Assembly (NCBI GenBank): GCA_032158295.1
Contig: CM063244.1
Location: 22,260,815-22,324,814 of the forward strand
Origin: Pycnopodia helianthoides
Taxonomy: Eukaryota; Echinodermata; Asteroidea; Forcipulatida; Asteriidae
Direction: 5' to 3'
Length of the DNA stretch: 64,000 nucleotides
The notes under the pieces were generated by a model that saw only the letters and a list, made by a program, of their open reading frames with translations, had not been told where the DNA came from and did not search any database. Both the position numbers and the translations under genes were made by a program. This document shows positions 1 through 12,051 of this stretch, in pieces (within the stretch, counting starts at the first letter, position 1; each line of letters opens with the position of its first letter).

Positions 1-617
1 ATGTACGGATGAATTGTTTCCATTGGACAATCGGCCACTTCAAACTTAGCTAGGAATTCCAATCTAGCAACACCAATCTAGCAACAGTCAATTTCATTCA
101 CACAAACACTTATTCTTACGTACATATTTTTGTGTGTACTGCGAAAAGGGCGTTGATTTCGACTAGGTCACTTTTGGTTACACTTTATGGATTCTAACCA
201 CTACTGGGTATAGAGTTTACTTCTTCCTCAAATTTCTATCAATGATCGAAAGCCTTTAACAATTGTGACCAACATCCAGCAAACCACTGCCTTCAAGGTG
301 ACCACTCTCTTGTACATAAAACACAAAAACACCAAGCTCTGACTAACCCAGGCCCTGTAGAACAGACTACAAAATGTTTAAGAATAAATAAATGAAACGA
401 GAACCACACGGTTGTATTTTTTGCATATGGCAAGGTGAATACTGAAGGAAGACGATGTGAAATTATAGTGATGTCATGCATACAGATAAATTAAGTGTCT
501 TTAAGATGTACGGCTACAATACAGGAGAACGTATCGTGTGATATGGATTTAACTGGACGCTGAAATATGAGCTTAACTTCAGCGCGAGTGATTTTTATTA
601 TAATTGGATATTTTGGT
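1..617. other. 3' flank of the phosphagen kinase, no gene seen
   Basis: AT-rich non-coding flank downstream of the minus-strand kinase. The only open frames are short and have no recognisable protein content. A minus-strand AATAAA lies at 594-599. I see no tandem repeat or inverted-repeat element here. Confidence 0.5.
594..599 (-). terminator. candidate polyadenylation signal for the kinase
   Basis: AATAAA on the minus strand (TTTATT on plus), about 19 bases after the kinase stop codon at 618-620. The 3' UTR would be very short, so a further signal may be used. No poly(A) tract follows it, so the sequence gives no direct sign of a processed retrocopy end. Confidence 0.3.
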
Positions 618-2024
618 CTACAATGTCAGCTGAGCCAGAAGGTCGTCCAGCTTAGAGGCATCCTTTATATTTTCCTCAGCGCACTTGTCCTCTAGTGCGG
701 CGAGCAGGTTGGCTCCCTTGACCAAATCTTGACAGAGATTGTACTCGGTGAAGCCAAGACGTCTCCAGTTGGAGATGTCGACTCTGTCGACAATCGCAGA
801 GTGCTCGCCGGAGCTGCCTCTAGCCTGACACTGCACCTTACGAGCCATCTTGTCGATCTCTGCCAGACCAATAGCCGACGCCATGGCCGGGACCTTGATG
901 TGGACACTGCCCCGCATGGCTGTGCCCAGATTGGACGGGCAACAGGTGATCATACCTATATGCGGGTCACTTGCAAAGACAGACTCCCTCCCGGTGATTT
1001 TCTTGACACCATTCTCTATGGCTGTGATGGCCCGGGACAGACGCTCGAACACCCTGATGATGTCACCGCCGTTCTCCATGGAGATGATTCGAAGATGATC
1101 TCCCTCATTCAACCAGACGATGAACGTCTCGTCCTTGTTGAGGAAGATGCCCCGCCCCTGAGCCCAGTGCTGATGGTACCCCGAAGCAGCCTGCATCTTA
1201 TCTTTACCACGGAACAGGAAGTGACGGTCAACCAGAGATTTAGTCTCCTCGGCCGTCATGCTGGTGTGGCGGTAGAACGTGCCGGCCAGGTCGCCTTCCA
1301 TAGTAGCAAAAACCTTCTCCATAAGTTCAGCAATCTGGTTCCTGGTATCGATCGAGCCGCCTGGATTGAGGGGGAAGAAGTTGAGGTTTCTGGCCACACG
1401 GATACGGGTGGAGATGATCTTGGCCTTCGCCTGCTCCGACAGCTGTGACGTGATCTTGGTTGGGTCCATGTCTGTGATGTGCTTCATGGAGCCATCAAGC
1501 TTGTACCCCTTGTGGTATTTCTCAATGACTGGGTGGAGGAGCTCCTTAAAGATGGTGTAAGATTCAGGATCTCCAGCGTGGCATCCTACGAAAGACGTTG
1601 GGTAGCAGGTTCCGGTGTTCATAGCCCGGGCAATGCTCCAGTTAGCAGTGGGGGTCCTGATGTCTTTCAGCTTCTCGAAGAGCTCTGGTGTCATCACCTG
1701 GGCCATGAGTGACATGGGCTCTACCTTCTGGTGCTCGGTGAGCTGTGCCGGCCACTTGTTCACGGCTAGGTCGTCGTCCATGATCAGATCGAAATCGGGG
1801 TCGACCTTGGGATCTTTGGCAGCCATGGACTGGGTAACGTAATTGGAAGATTGGGCCATCTCGTCTGACGGGTTGGATTCTGCTTTAGATTCTCCGTTTG
1901 GTTGACTTGATGTAGGTTTCTGATGTGCCGGGGTGTTGGCCGTGGATGTACTGCTGCAATTTCCTGCATTTACAAGCAATAGAAAAAGAAGAGTGTTATT
2001 GTGGATGCTCACCATGCTGTCCAT
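618..2024 (-). CDS. phosphagen (guanidino) kinase, arginine/creatine kinase family
   Basis: Transfers phosphate between ATP and a guanidino compound to buffer cellular ATP. The 468-residue frame is uninterrupted. Residues about 70-180 are the small alpha-helical N domain, with a GS-type loop (VGCHAGDPESY, 146-156) of creatine-kinase length. The catalytic domain follows: phosphate-binding arginines in STRIRVAR (205-212), the active-site Cys362 in CPSNLGT, and a flexible loop with GEH (406-408) before VDISNWRRLG. The GEH loop is the arginine-kinase form, while the rest looks like creatine kinase. This fits reports that echinoderm arginine kinases derive from creatine kinases. Family members usually have about 350-380 residues; this one has some 70 extra at the N terminus, Ser/Thr-rich after a hydrophobic stretch (11-20). 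Oddities: the NEED box reads NEGD (306-309), and no intron interrupts the catalytic body. The start at 2024 is uncertain because a good splice acceptor lies inside codon 21. Substrate is not proven. Confidence 0.9.
   Translation of the reverse strand: MDSMVSIHNNTLLFLLLVNAGNCSSTSTANTPAHQKPTSSQPNGESKAESNPSDEMAQSSNYVTQSMAAKDPKVDPDFDLIMDDDLAVNKWPAQLTEHQKVEPMSLMAQVMTPELFEKLKDIRTPTANWSIARAMNTGTCYPTSFVGCHAGDPESYTIFKELLHPVIEKYHKGYKLDGSMKHITDMDPTKITSQLSEQAKAKIISTRIRVARNLNFFPLNPGGSIDTRNQIAELMEKVFATMEGDLAGTFYRHTSMTAEETKSLVDRHFLFRGKDKMQAASGYHQHWAQGRGIFLNKDETFIVWLNEGDHLRIISMENGGDIIRVFERLSRAITAIENGVKKITGRESVFASDPHIGMITCCPSNLGTAMRGSVHIKVPAMASAIGLAEIDKMARKVQCQARGSSGEHSAIVDRVDISNWRRLGFTEYNLCQDLVKGANLLAALEDKCAEENIKDASKLDDLLAQLTL
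1964..1980 (-). other. possible 3' splice acceptor inside the kinase N terminus
   Basis: On the minus strand a pyrimidine-rich run ends in TGTAAATGCAG, cutting after the first base of codon 21. A GTGAGC donor-like site follows the second Met codon just upstream, but the gap (about 49 bases) is shorter than typical introns. The real transcript may join a more distant upstream exon here, which would remove the hydrophobic leader. Confidence 0.4.
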
Positions 2025-3360
2025 GTTGTCTCCTACTTTAGGCAGGTGTTTTACTTTGACTGTGTTTCACTTTGACTGCGTTTTACAAGACTGATCGGTG
2101 TATCACTAAAAAATCCACGTAAATATGTCCACAATCTAGCCTTTGGCTTCAAAATGAAAATCCAGCCTTTGGTTATCTTCTACACAAAAAGCAACATACA
2201 TTTTGCATATAAATGTTTGTGGTGAATTCGAAGTATTGACGGCCTTTCTCTGTATTCGTAAGCTAGTCTTTGAGCTCTATGTTATCTGTCATGACTTTGA
2301 TCTTTTGTCCTAGTCTGTAATTCAGGAGATGTTGAACAGATTATCAAGTCATTTGAATTATTTCTCTGGGTTTTGATCCTAGGCGAAGTCTGAAAATTCC
2401 CCCGAAACTTTGTTCTGTTATCATCATAGATCTCTATTCATTTTAATTTTATTCGTTAAAAAAAAAAGTTTGTTTAAATAAAACGAATCAAAACATGAGT
2501 ACGTGCTTAAAGCACTGGCAACCGGCAAGTATCAACAAAATTGAAAAATAATGTTTTTGATCGCCATAGCACCAATAAATCAAACACAACCCCTGAGCAC
2601 AAAGGCAGACCGCGACCTGCTTCTCTTGTGTTTACTGTTGTCAAAGCAAAATGTACACAAAACTTGTGTAAATTACATTGATTTAAAAGCTGCTGGTACT
2701 GTTTGAGAACCTTTACAGCATTATAAAGAAGGGGATGGTTTTTTCGACCTTTAGGTTGTAAATAACATCCCTTCAAGGGATGGTGCAATATTTCTTTCGA
2801 GAGAACTTTCATCGCAATCTTCTATATTTCATATATCGAAACAAAAACCATAGATTCTATGGTTACGGGATGTGAGATTAAACACAACTACGAGTACACG
2901 TGTTTTGAATTGATGCGCTTCCTGTGTTGGCCTAGTCAGTCAATATTTAACAAACAGAAGAGCAGTACAAATATGACCGCCAATTAAACCACAAAGAGGC
3001 CTTCCGATGTCCCCTCTACATTCATAAAAAACATGAATAATTTACAACCAGACAATGAGTCAACCTCTATGGTGACTACTCAATGTGACCATTATCACTT
3101 TGAGAAAACCGAGCAGAAACATGCATTCTTTAAATATTTATGGGAAGATGTCAACAATTTAGTCGGGAAAGATGTCAAAAATTTAGTCACACAACAGAAT
3201 CAAAATAAGAAAATATATGACCTCTGGTGCGATAGAGACCGTGCATAAAATACAATTCCCATAAAACAAAGATTAATACCACGTACGCTAATAAGCATGC
3301 AAATAGCAAGATAATAAATAAAACTAAACCAATATCAAATGAAAAGAAGAAACAAAACCC
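2025..3360. other. upstream region of the kinase, no gene seen
   Basis: AT-rich. Near 2050-2085 a TTTGACTG-containing segment of about 18 bases is repeated in direct orientation. A second acceptor-like AG (AAAGTAG) lies about 10 bases upstream of the kinase ATG. The short open frames here (for example 2507-2812 and 3033-3248) have no recognisable domain. Confidence 0.4.
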
Positions 3361-3646
3361 ACACTCTAAAAAACAATCAAGGGTCAGAATTGACCCGGAT
3401 TCCGTGTCCCGTGACCTTCTTAAGGGCCAGTTTGACCCGGAAAAATGTGTCAAACCATGGTCAAACTGACCAGAATCTGTGACTCAAAAGCCGAGTCCAA
3501 ACCACATTTTTAACCACGGGCCATGCAGTGTGACTCAGTTTCGGGTCAGTTTGACACAGATTTCTGGTAATACTGACTCAGGAATGGGTCAGAACCCTGG
3601 GACTTGGAATCAGAGTCAATTATGAGCCGGGAATTTGTAGAGTGTG
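3361..3646. mobile_element. MITE-like element rich in GGGTCA/TGACCC words
   Basis: Starts ACACTCTA and ends TAGAGTGT, a short terminal inverted repeat. The body is built of repeated GGGTCA and TTTGACCCGGA words in both orientations. Related copies lie at about 34364, 36262, 47105, 49078, 61070 and 63030. No coding capacity, so a non-autonomous element. Confidence 0.6.
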
Positions 3647-6600
3647 GAAAACCGAAAAAGGTGGTTAAAATTATGTTTATAAAAAAAACAGCACCTCAGT
3701 GTCGAAGTGAGAACTACAAAGCAAAATCTATGCATGCGAAAAATAACTTTTGTTTGTGAAAAGTTGAAACTCAAACTTTCAAAACTGTCCTATTCCAGCA
3801 GCAATATAAAGGCTTGTTAGCGCTTGTGTAGTTGTAGAAATGACCACACCTACTTTGGAAAAAAAAAGTAAATTTGGAAGAGTACTTTAGTTTGATAAAA
3901 ACAAATATATCCATGCAGGAATTTCTAAACGGTACATAAACACAAACAAAACACTTTAAATCATGATAAGCAAATAAATATAAATCCTAAACGAAATGAA
4001 AAGAAGTTTGTTTCTTTTCAGCCAATTAATATTTTACTGTGTGTGAAAGATGGGTTTGTTTACAGGGATGGTCCTTTGGTAATTACTTCAAAAATTAATG
4101 ACCATAAAAAACATACTTGGTAAGAAGCACTGCAGCTGTGATAAACGATTCCCTTCTAAGGAATGTGGTTTTAGCAAAAAGGGATTCAACAAAATTCAAT
4201 CTGAGAAACGTTTTATGCATGAAACGTTTCTCAGATTGTGTATTCCAACTATGGATTGTTCTTCCAATGTGGACATAACTGCTCCAGATTTTTGGGATAT
4301 CTCAAAAACGTAACGATCTTTTGAAATGAAACTTTTAAAGTAGGCCTATAGTTTATTTTACATATATCAATATTTTTATAGGATTGAAACAATCGAACGG
4401 TTCAACAAACAAACAAAGGTATACTTTGCCTTTAATAGCAGCTCTCTCTAATAATAATTTTTAAAAAATTGCACAATCTGCTTGCCGTTTTAAAATTTTT
4501 ATAAAATTTCTATTCCAGACAAGTGACATGCAAAAAGGTGTGCTTTTATACACCATGTATTTACGCACATTACTTTCTGCAATACAATCATGCGTATTAT
4601 ACAAATCCAACATTGATAACCCCTGACCTACACAGAATCACAAAAAAATGTGGGAACAGCGCACACATGCCAGACTAGCCTTTTTCTGAAGGAACTACAG
4701 TATATATACATGTTCACGTATAATGTACATCATTGGTTTTTCTGAATAATTATTTTCTGTAAATTGAAATTTCGTCCTCTGGAAAAACTGTCCATATTTT
4801 CTACTAAAAGGTTGTATGTCATTGCATTTCCTTCCTCCGTGATATAACTTCATTATCAACGTGGACCCAAACTGGGAGCTTTTTGACCTTCATGACGTAA
4901 CCATAAGGATGCGTGCCACCAGTAACTAAATCATTGTGCCAAGGGGGGGGGGGGGAATTCGTGTTTTGGAGGCCCCTCAAAACTTCTGTTAAATTTTGTA
5001 GAGAAGAAACTTTTAGGGATTGTACCGTGGGGGTTGTTGACTCTCAGCTTCGGGTGCTTGAGGAACGTTAGGCCCTGAAATTTGGTCCTTTTTGCCTTGG
5101 TAACAATCGTAAGGTCTCTTTTCAAAGATGGTCGCTTTTCTATTTGGAAATTCAACTTGCAATAATGATTGTTTTTATTTGTGATGGGCATATCTCGAGT
5201 GACCTATGGACAACTGCAATATAAGTGAACATCAAACTGAAGTTTAGGTTTCACTGCATAGTTTTCTGTTTCATTTCAAGAGGCTGTGAGACTTTTCAAA
5301 TATTTTGCGTAGGTACTTTTGAGTTGTTAGTATTCATCGTAGGTTGCTACTTTGTGGGGTGCCAACCATGCACTGCTATTATTGATTGACCTCGATCGAA
5401 CGCTACACGTCCGCGTGGGGACTACTGCGATCAATAGCCTCTTGCAGAATGAGAAATTTACATGTAAAAGCTGCATAGCAACAGCTATTCGATCATCATT
5501 GAACCATTGAACCGAAATCACTCAACGAGAAAAAAATCCTCAAAAGATAAGTCCCAGCCATTGATGCGATTTTGTTTACAGATGTTACTGTGGAAACAGT
5601 TGGCAAGGTGGAAAGGTCACATGATCATCATAAGTGTAAACAGAACAGGTCTTCACCTCTAGAGACAAATAATGTAACGAAGAGCAAATACTGAACCTAC
5701 ATGAACTTTTAATTTAACAAAAGGTCGAACAAAAGACAGTGGTTGCAAACTGCTCACTGACATAAACGACATGTGATATAATTTTATTATGGCCTCGCTT
5801 ATTTTTGCCAGGCCGTGCTGAAAGCCATTACAGTTTTCAACTTTCAATCATTATGATATATTAGGCTAGGTTTTTATCTTGCTGCCGATATAGTCGATCG
5901 CGAAGCAAGGTCACTACATGCTGCGAGCTAGTCAAACACCGATGAGAGTAGCCTGTATGAATTTAGACTCACAAATTGCACTGAGCTGCAGTACAAATCT
6001 GCAACTACACCTGTATGTACGACATACATGTTGTTTTGTGTGCATATAGACGAGGAAGTAATGTAATGTACCATTGAAGCCATGACTGGTAAACTAATAA
6101 TGGGCCGTAATAAAAAACATGACTGTAATAACCCCACATGAACGGCATGGGTTGCTCAACTTTAACCATTGCGGAAAAATATATTTTGTCAGTCCATGCT
6201 TTAACATAATTGCCATTTTCTGGCTCGAACAAAGATAATTCCTTCAGAAAAGTCCAGTCAAAAGAAAACACATGACAATGGTTTAATTAAATTAGAAACA
6301 ACCCAGTAGATAATATTGAAACCTTTGTTGGAGAATAAAACATGCAAACGTATATATAGGCATTACTCATAAAAAAATTATAATTACTACAACGGCTGAC
6401 GGAACAGTGCATGCATTCAACGTATACGACGATGCTGTGAGACCATGCATAGGACAGCAATTACACAGAAAATGGTTATATGAAAATGCGAAGGAGATAA
6501 TGTTCGAGGAAACAACTTACTCGATGTAGTTCTGATGACAGTATTATATATTATTTTGTAGAGGTTGCTGTCAGGTGTTAAGAAAAAAGTGATTCCATTA

Positions 6601-8569
6601 AGAATAAATTGAAGCCCGATCTTGAGTACACAATTGGGGAGATACCAGAATCAGATGAATAGATTGCTCATTAATTATGCCCCCCTAAAAAAACGTTATC
6701 TCATCTGAATTGCTAAAATATGATTATGATAATGTGACGAGGCGTGAAACGTGGCAGGTTGATTATGCAGTCGTTCCAAAACGTGTTTCAAGATTTTAAT
6801 CGAACAAAATTTGCAACACTTGAAAATATTCACATTTAGATACCTCGCTATTGAAATTGTCTTCAAAGCAAAGGTGCTCCAACCGTGAATGACGCGTCAC
6901 CACAGATAAACCGAGCTGTGTAGGAATATCATTAGAATCGGTCTGAAAAATTATCGGTGCGGTCTACACATAATGCATAATCTTAGCAATCTAATATCTA
7001 AATTGGTTGACAAATTTGCATCGAAAAAAAATGTATACATAATATAAATACAAATCCGCAGACGCATTTTAATGCATCGGACAGTATAGTGTCTAATCTA
7101 AATGAGCTGATTGTTGTGCTCTCGGCAGGACCACTAAACACATAAATTATTTCACCCCATCTCGTTTGAGAATCCCGCAAATAAATAATGAAATATAACC
7201 ACAAAATCTGCTAGATAAGCCTTGCAATTATTGGGGAAAAAATGTACATGAAATGAGCTTTTTATTATAAATAGTATCTAGATGGATAAAGGGAAGAGTA
7301 ACTCACCCATAAAACCGTGTGGTATACGATGTCGACGAAAGCTTCACAGCTCGTCAAACCCGGCGTCTGAAAAAAAGTATTATAAAAATAATGGGGCGTG
7401 TCTTAGTGGAGGCCGGGTGATGCTGACTACAGCAGGCAAGCCAGATGATTCGTTGCGTATATTTCCTGATCGAACGAACGTAGCGTCATGTACATGTCCA
7501 AACCACCGGTTCAATAAAAGTGATCTCTCCCACGTTGAAGCACACCTACTATGGCCCTCAATTAAAAAGCCCGACGTTCAGCATTAACAACAAAAAAGCC
7601 AGCACCCAGACAACGCCAGTATTGCCGATTCAAATTTATTCATGCGTGGTTATTGGGGACCGCTTGATAATAATTCACGACGGGTTTCAGACTCGGCTGT
7701 GAGGGGCACTATATAATATAGTCTTTCCCTCGAGGTTCAGAGAATGCAGACATTTTAATTATGAATAGGCTCTATAGATTACAACGAGGGAAGCTTTCTA
7801 CTGCATGTAGAAACGGATATGCCCGTCCTCCTCTCGTATTCTGGCGGTATCTATTCCGAGAAAAATTATTTTCTTTTTTCCCCTGTTGTTTCGTTTGATC
7901 TGTGCACCGGGAATTCCCAACTCGCTACTTGACGATGAACTGTTACTGACCTTAGTGTAGACACTGTCGTCAACAACCGTTTACATAGTTCCATATTAAT
8001 CATGTATTAGGTGACATTGAACGTTGGTTGTTTGCATAAAGTTGAAATAAAATAAGGTTGGGTATTTCGCCATAAGGTCAGGATAGTCTAAAATTAAGAG
8101 AATACTTTTAAGCAAGATTCATGTGCATGTAATGAGCACACATATAGATGTCCAAAAACATAGCAAAAAAAAACTTTGCAGAGCACATTTATACAAAACC
8201 CACTTTAAAAAAGCACTTATATTATGGAATACGGGTTAATTTGGAATACTCTCAGATCATATCCACTGTCGTAAACAACAATTCATTTATTCAATCATCC
8301 ATTCATGTTTATTCACTTAATTTTATTATTCAACACAAATTTACAAGACTGTAATTCAAAGGACTAATATTGAGGTGTTTAAAAAAAAAAATATCATCCA
8401 CAAATAACAAAAACAAAATGTTAATGTTGTATCCTGCGGCGTCCCCCCATGGATGTCCGTGTCAACCTGGTGCAAAAATTTGCAATCTTGAACTTTGAAA
8501 TCAAACGTTGCCAGTGCGTAGACTAAGGTATTGTTTTAAGAAAAATCCTGTCTTTTTAACTACATACCG
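3647..8569. other. intergenic, no gene seen
   Basis: About 4.9 kb of AT-rich DNA without a convincing exon. It contains a perfect hairpin at 4197-4238, a G run at about 4946-4955 and short open frames lacking known domains. A stretch near 4075-4150 resembles the interior of the TTAAAGGCACTGGACAC element family but lacks both ends. Confidence 0.4.
4197..4238. repeat. perfect hairpin, 17-bp arms
   Basis: Arms at 4197-4213 and 4222-4238 (CAATCTGAGAAACGTTT and its reverse complement) flank an 8-base loop. It lies next to sequence resembling a degraded TTAA-type element, so it may be the centre of an older foldback copy. Confidence 0.6.
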
Positions 8570-8948
8570 TTAAAGGAACATTACAGAATTGGTTTTTGCT
8601 AACAAAACAGTTGCTTGCAGTAATGTAATCCACCATATATACATGTACATAAACTGACAAACCTGTAGAAATTTGAGGTCGATCGGCCATCTGGGTCACA
8701 AGAAAATAGTGAAAAACCGATTACACATTTGCATGAAATCATATAGATTCAACAAATGAATAAAACGCTCACTGAGCGATAAACTCCAATCGGAAAATTT
8801 CTCATCAAATATGGCATTTCAGACAGAACTATTTCAATGGATGTTTTCTACTATCATCATCATTAGACCGTGTAAGTTTTATGTAAATCTGTGATCAAAA
8901 AGTATATTTTACAAGTTTTTTCTTACCAATTCTGTAATGTTCCTTTAA
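8570..8948. mobile_element. TTAA-ended MITE, family AGGAACATTACAG, copy 1
   Basis: Begins TTAAAGGAACATTACAG and ends with its reverse complement. The inverted match continues through AATTGGT, about 24 bases in all. A close copy lies in the TMEM184-like gene at 26626-27009. TTAA at both ends looks like a target duplication. No open frame of note. Confidence 0.85.
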
Positions 8949-11568
8949 TTTACTGGAAGTGCGCCCCCTAGAAAGAAGAAAAACAAAAAACAAAACCACC
9001 CCCTGATGCACCCCTTATACCCACTTGCAAAGTTTACCTTTGGCTTTATCCAGACCCATCATTTCTTTCATTGTTTTTTCTGTGAACAGTAGAGTAACAA
9101 GACATTTTCTCATCCCCTCCTTGCCCCCCCCCCCCCCAACCCCCGCTTTCTACACCACTGTCTGTAATAAAAATGGTTGGTACATGTGGTAAATCTATTT
9201 GGATTAACAACCACAGCAACTCGTATGGTGATAAAGGATTATTATGATTGGTCCAGAGTCATGGTCACTGCTGGTCACCGTAAATCAACGCTCACAAGCA
9301 CTGACTTATTTTAGAAGAGATTGTGCGTCAGCCTTTACCCGGTTGCCCAGAGAGCTCGAGCCCCCTCCTTCTCCCCAATAATCCGAAAATTGTTTGTGTT
9401 ACCCGAAAACAGACGTTGGAATAAATCTTACGCATTGACGTCATCATGCTGCCATCTTATTGGTAAAAAGATGACATAACAATGGAAAACGCACATTTAA
9501 GTACGCGCGGCGCACAGAATCGGCCAATGAGTAACCTTCTTTTGACCTCAAGCCGAGGGCGCCCTTACTCAAATGAAGTCTTGTGCATAAGGTCTATTGC
9601 CGGCGGCAACGCTGGTACAGCCAAACACCTGTCGTTCCTTAATAGTACTTTATATTATACTTGACTATTTTTACAACTTTACTTATTTTCTGTATCCACT
9701 CCCGACCGTCGGGATAGTATTTCTTTCTCATCCTCTCCTCCAAAGACAGTTTCTGGGTGCGTGCGCCACTGCTTATCGCCAAACATGCGTTTGGCATTAA
9801 GACGGCCACTACCATAGTCGGTGTCCCCATTGATCTACATTATACTGAGTATAATGTAGATCAATGGGTGTCCCCGTGTAGCGCCCTCATCCGTCAAAGT
9901 ATAAGTGTGAACGTTGTTTCTGAGCTAACGCCATAATAAGAACACTTCATGGTTTTTTGTGTCTTGTTTCACATTGTTTATTTTACATTCAATGTTTGTT
10001 TACTTCAATTTAAGAATAGAGTTGAAGGAAAATTGGCTGTTTTTTTGGACGAAAATGCATTCAGTTTGACCGTAGTTTGTGAAGTTTGAGTTTCCAGTTA
10101 GATTCAATTGAATTACTTTGTTTAAATCCTTTATGCGTGATGCTGCTTTATGGGCCCCATTTCCAGTGCTTTCCGAGTCAATGGAACCCCATAGAAACAT
10201 GCCCCCCCTCACACCTTGCCCCCAATGAGGTAGAAAAATGCACAAATAAATGGTTCGATACACTAAATAGCCCCCTAAATATTGTGTGTTTGCCCCGCTT
10301 TCTCCCCAAACGTCTGTTTTCGCCACTGCACACACTGATTCTGTGATGAGCACTTTAAACTCTAGTGTGTAGTTTCCCGAGTCCTGCGGAATAACACCGA
10401 CAGGCATTATGCTCTTCTCGCACCATTCTGTCACGGTTAAAAATGTCCGTAAACTTTCGGAAAAGTTTTTTCATTCCTAAAAAAATAGAAAGACCCTTAA
10501 CATGAGTTTGTACATGTGTACACGGTTGTGGTGAAATAACAATATGTACTTACATGTACTATATTATGTGTAAGGTGTTTGGGCAAATGTGGTTTATTGT
10601 AATTAAGATAATTAGCATAGTTATATTTGCATTTACGGAGAGTCCGTAAAATTACGGCGAAAATACGGAATATTTCACTTTACGGAGTCCGTAAATTTAC
10701 GGACATTTTTAACAGTGTAGCTCTCGAGAGGCAAATCTTGTACGTTCTCGCCTGTGAAGGAACCTTCTGGTGGAGGCATAAGGTCGAACAGGTTTACTAT
10801 TGAAGTTTAATTATATCACTGTAAACGAAAAGAAAAGATTACCAAAAGGTAAAAAAAACTGTTTAACCTGGTATTAGAAACTTCCCTCTGGGACTTTACC
10901 AGTTGTACACTATGCCTGATTTATAATACTGTCACATGTAATAGTTACACAAAATGGTGTTGGTCCTCACTGCGTTTCTCACAACATTGAATACAGGACT
11001 TACATAAATCTACATTTAATTAATAAGATTCTTTGAATCTGACTACCATTGTGCAAATGGGTGGACAGTGCCTCATTGAGTACGGCGTTTTTGTGTGTGT
11101 GTGTGTGAGTCCCCCAGAGAGGCCCGTGCTGCCAGGGGAAATTCCTGCACAACTCGGGGACAGAATCTCCGGAGACCAAAATCTCCCGCCACACCAGAAG
11201 TAAAACCTACCCATCCAATGTAGTGGTATGTTTTTCATATTATTCTTAAAAAGCCGTTTTTATCCTCTACATGAACATCGAGTCATGTTCCTCGGAGGTT
11301 GTCCGACTTTCTGGAAAGCGAGATCGTTATGTTGGCGCTTGGATCATTTCAGCAACAACAGAGGGCGTCCTTCTCGAATACATACCAGACAGCGATTTTT
11401 TTCCCCCCAGCGCGGTAAAGCAAAATTTGCATACCTCACTCCCCCACCAAGCCCCCAAAACTGATCCCTCCTTGTAGCATTCGCGCAACTGTCTCAATAC
11501 AAAGCTCTGCCCACAGAGGCACTCTTTGAAACCATGGCTTGAGGGCGCACTTTCCTGACAGGCTTTAC
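8949..11568. other. intergenic with scattered motifs, no gene seen
   Basis: Holds a C run at about 9127-9138, a CRE palindrome TGACGTCA at 9436-9443, a perfect 43-base palindrome at 9826-9868, and clustered TTTACGGA/TCCGTAAA words at 10610-10710 resembling a small inverted-repeat element. The longest open frame (10000-10434, minus) has no domain that I recognise. Confidence 0.4.
9826..9868. repeat. perfect 43-base palindrome
   Basis: 21-base arms around a single central base at 9847, starting CCCATTGATCTACATTATAC. GTGTCC on the left and TGTCCC on the right may be remnants of a target duplication. Confidence 0.8.
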
Positions 11569-12051
11569 GGGTGCACCCCACCAAATAGGAGAAAACAGAG
11601 CGTCGAGCTCATTAATTTTTTGTAGGCCCTTTAAAATATTCTATATTAGACAGATTTGAGAGCCCCCAGAAAGTGTTTCAGTGTAAAAATGGTGCCCAAT
11701 TGTGACCTGTGGGTTGTTGACTTCCAACTTGAGGTATTTTGAATGACATAGGCCCTGAAATAAATGGTCCTATTTGCTGAGAGGGTAGGGGCATTTTCCA
11801 AGATTGATGCTCGGACGTTTTGAAAATTACACCTGTGTAGGGGTGTTTTTATTTGGAAGGAGAATAACTCGACGGGCCCAGGGACTCCCCATATTAAATT
11901 GCAAAGAATAAAAGTTCAAGAGTCAATTAATAATTTTCCCTTTACTGTTAAAAGCTGTGAGACTTCTAAGTGTTTTTCGTGTATTTTTGAATTTTTTGTT
12001 AAGCATTTTGCACTGTGTATGCTATGGGAGATTATTTGGTGGGGTGCACCC
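11569..12051. mobile_element. MITE, family GGGTGCACCCCACCAAATA, copy 1
   Basis: Terminal inverted repeats GGGTGCACCCCACCAAAT at the left and its complement at 12034-12051, flanked on both sides by TTAC. Related copies lie at 32620 (right end lost) and 56411. About 480 bp, non-coding. Confidence 0.8.

Noticed and set aside
729..1448. 239-codon plus-strand open frame
   Set aside because: Antisense shadow of the kinase coding sequence.
10000..10434. 144-codon minus-strand open frame
   Set aside because: No domain, no splice partners, low-complexity flanks.
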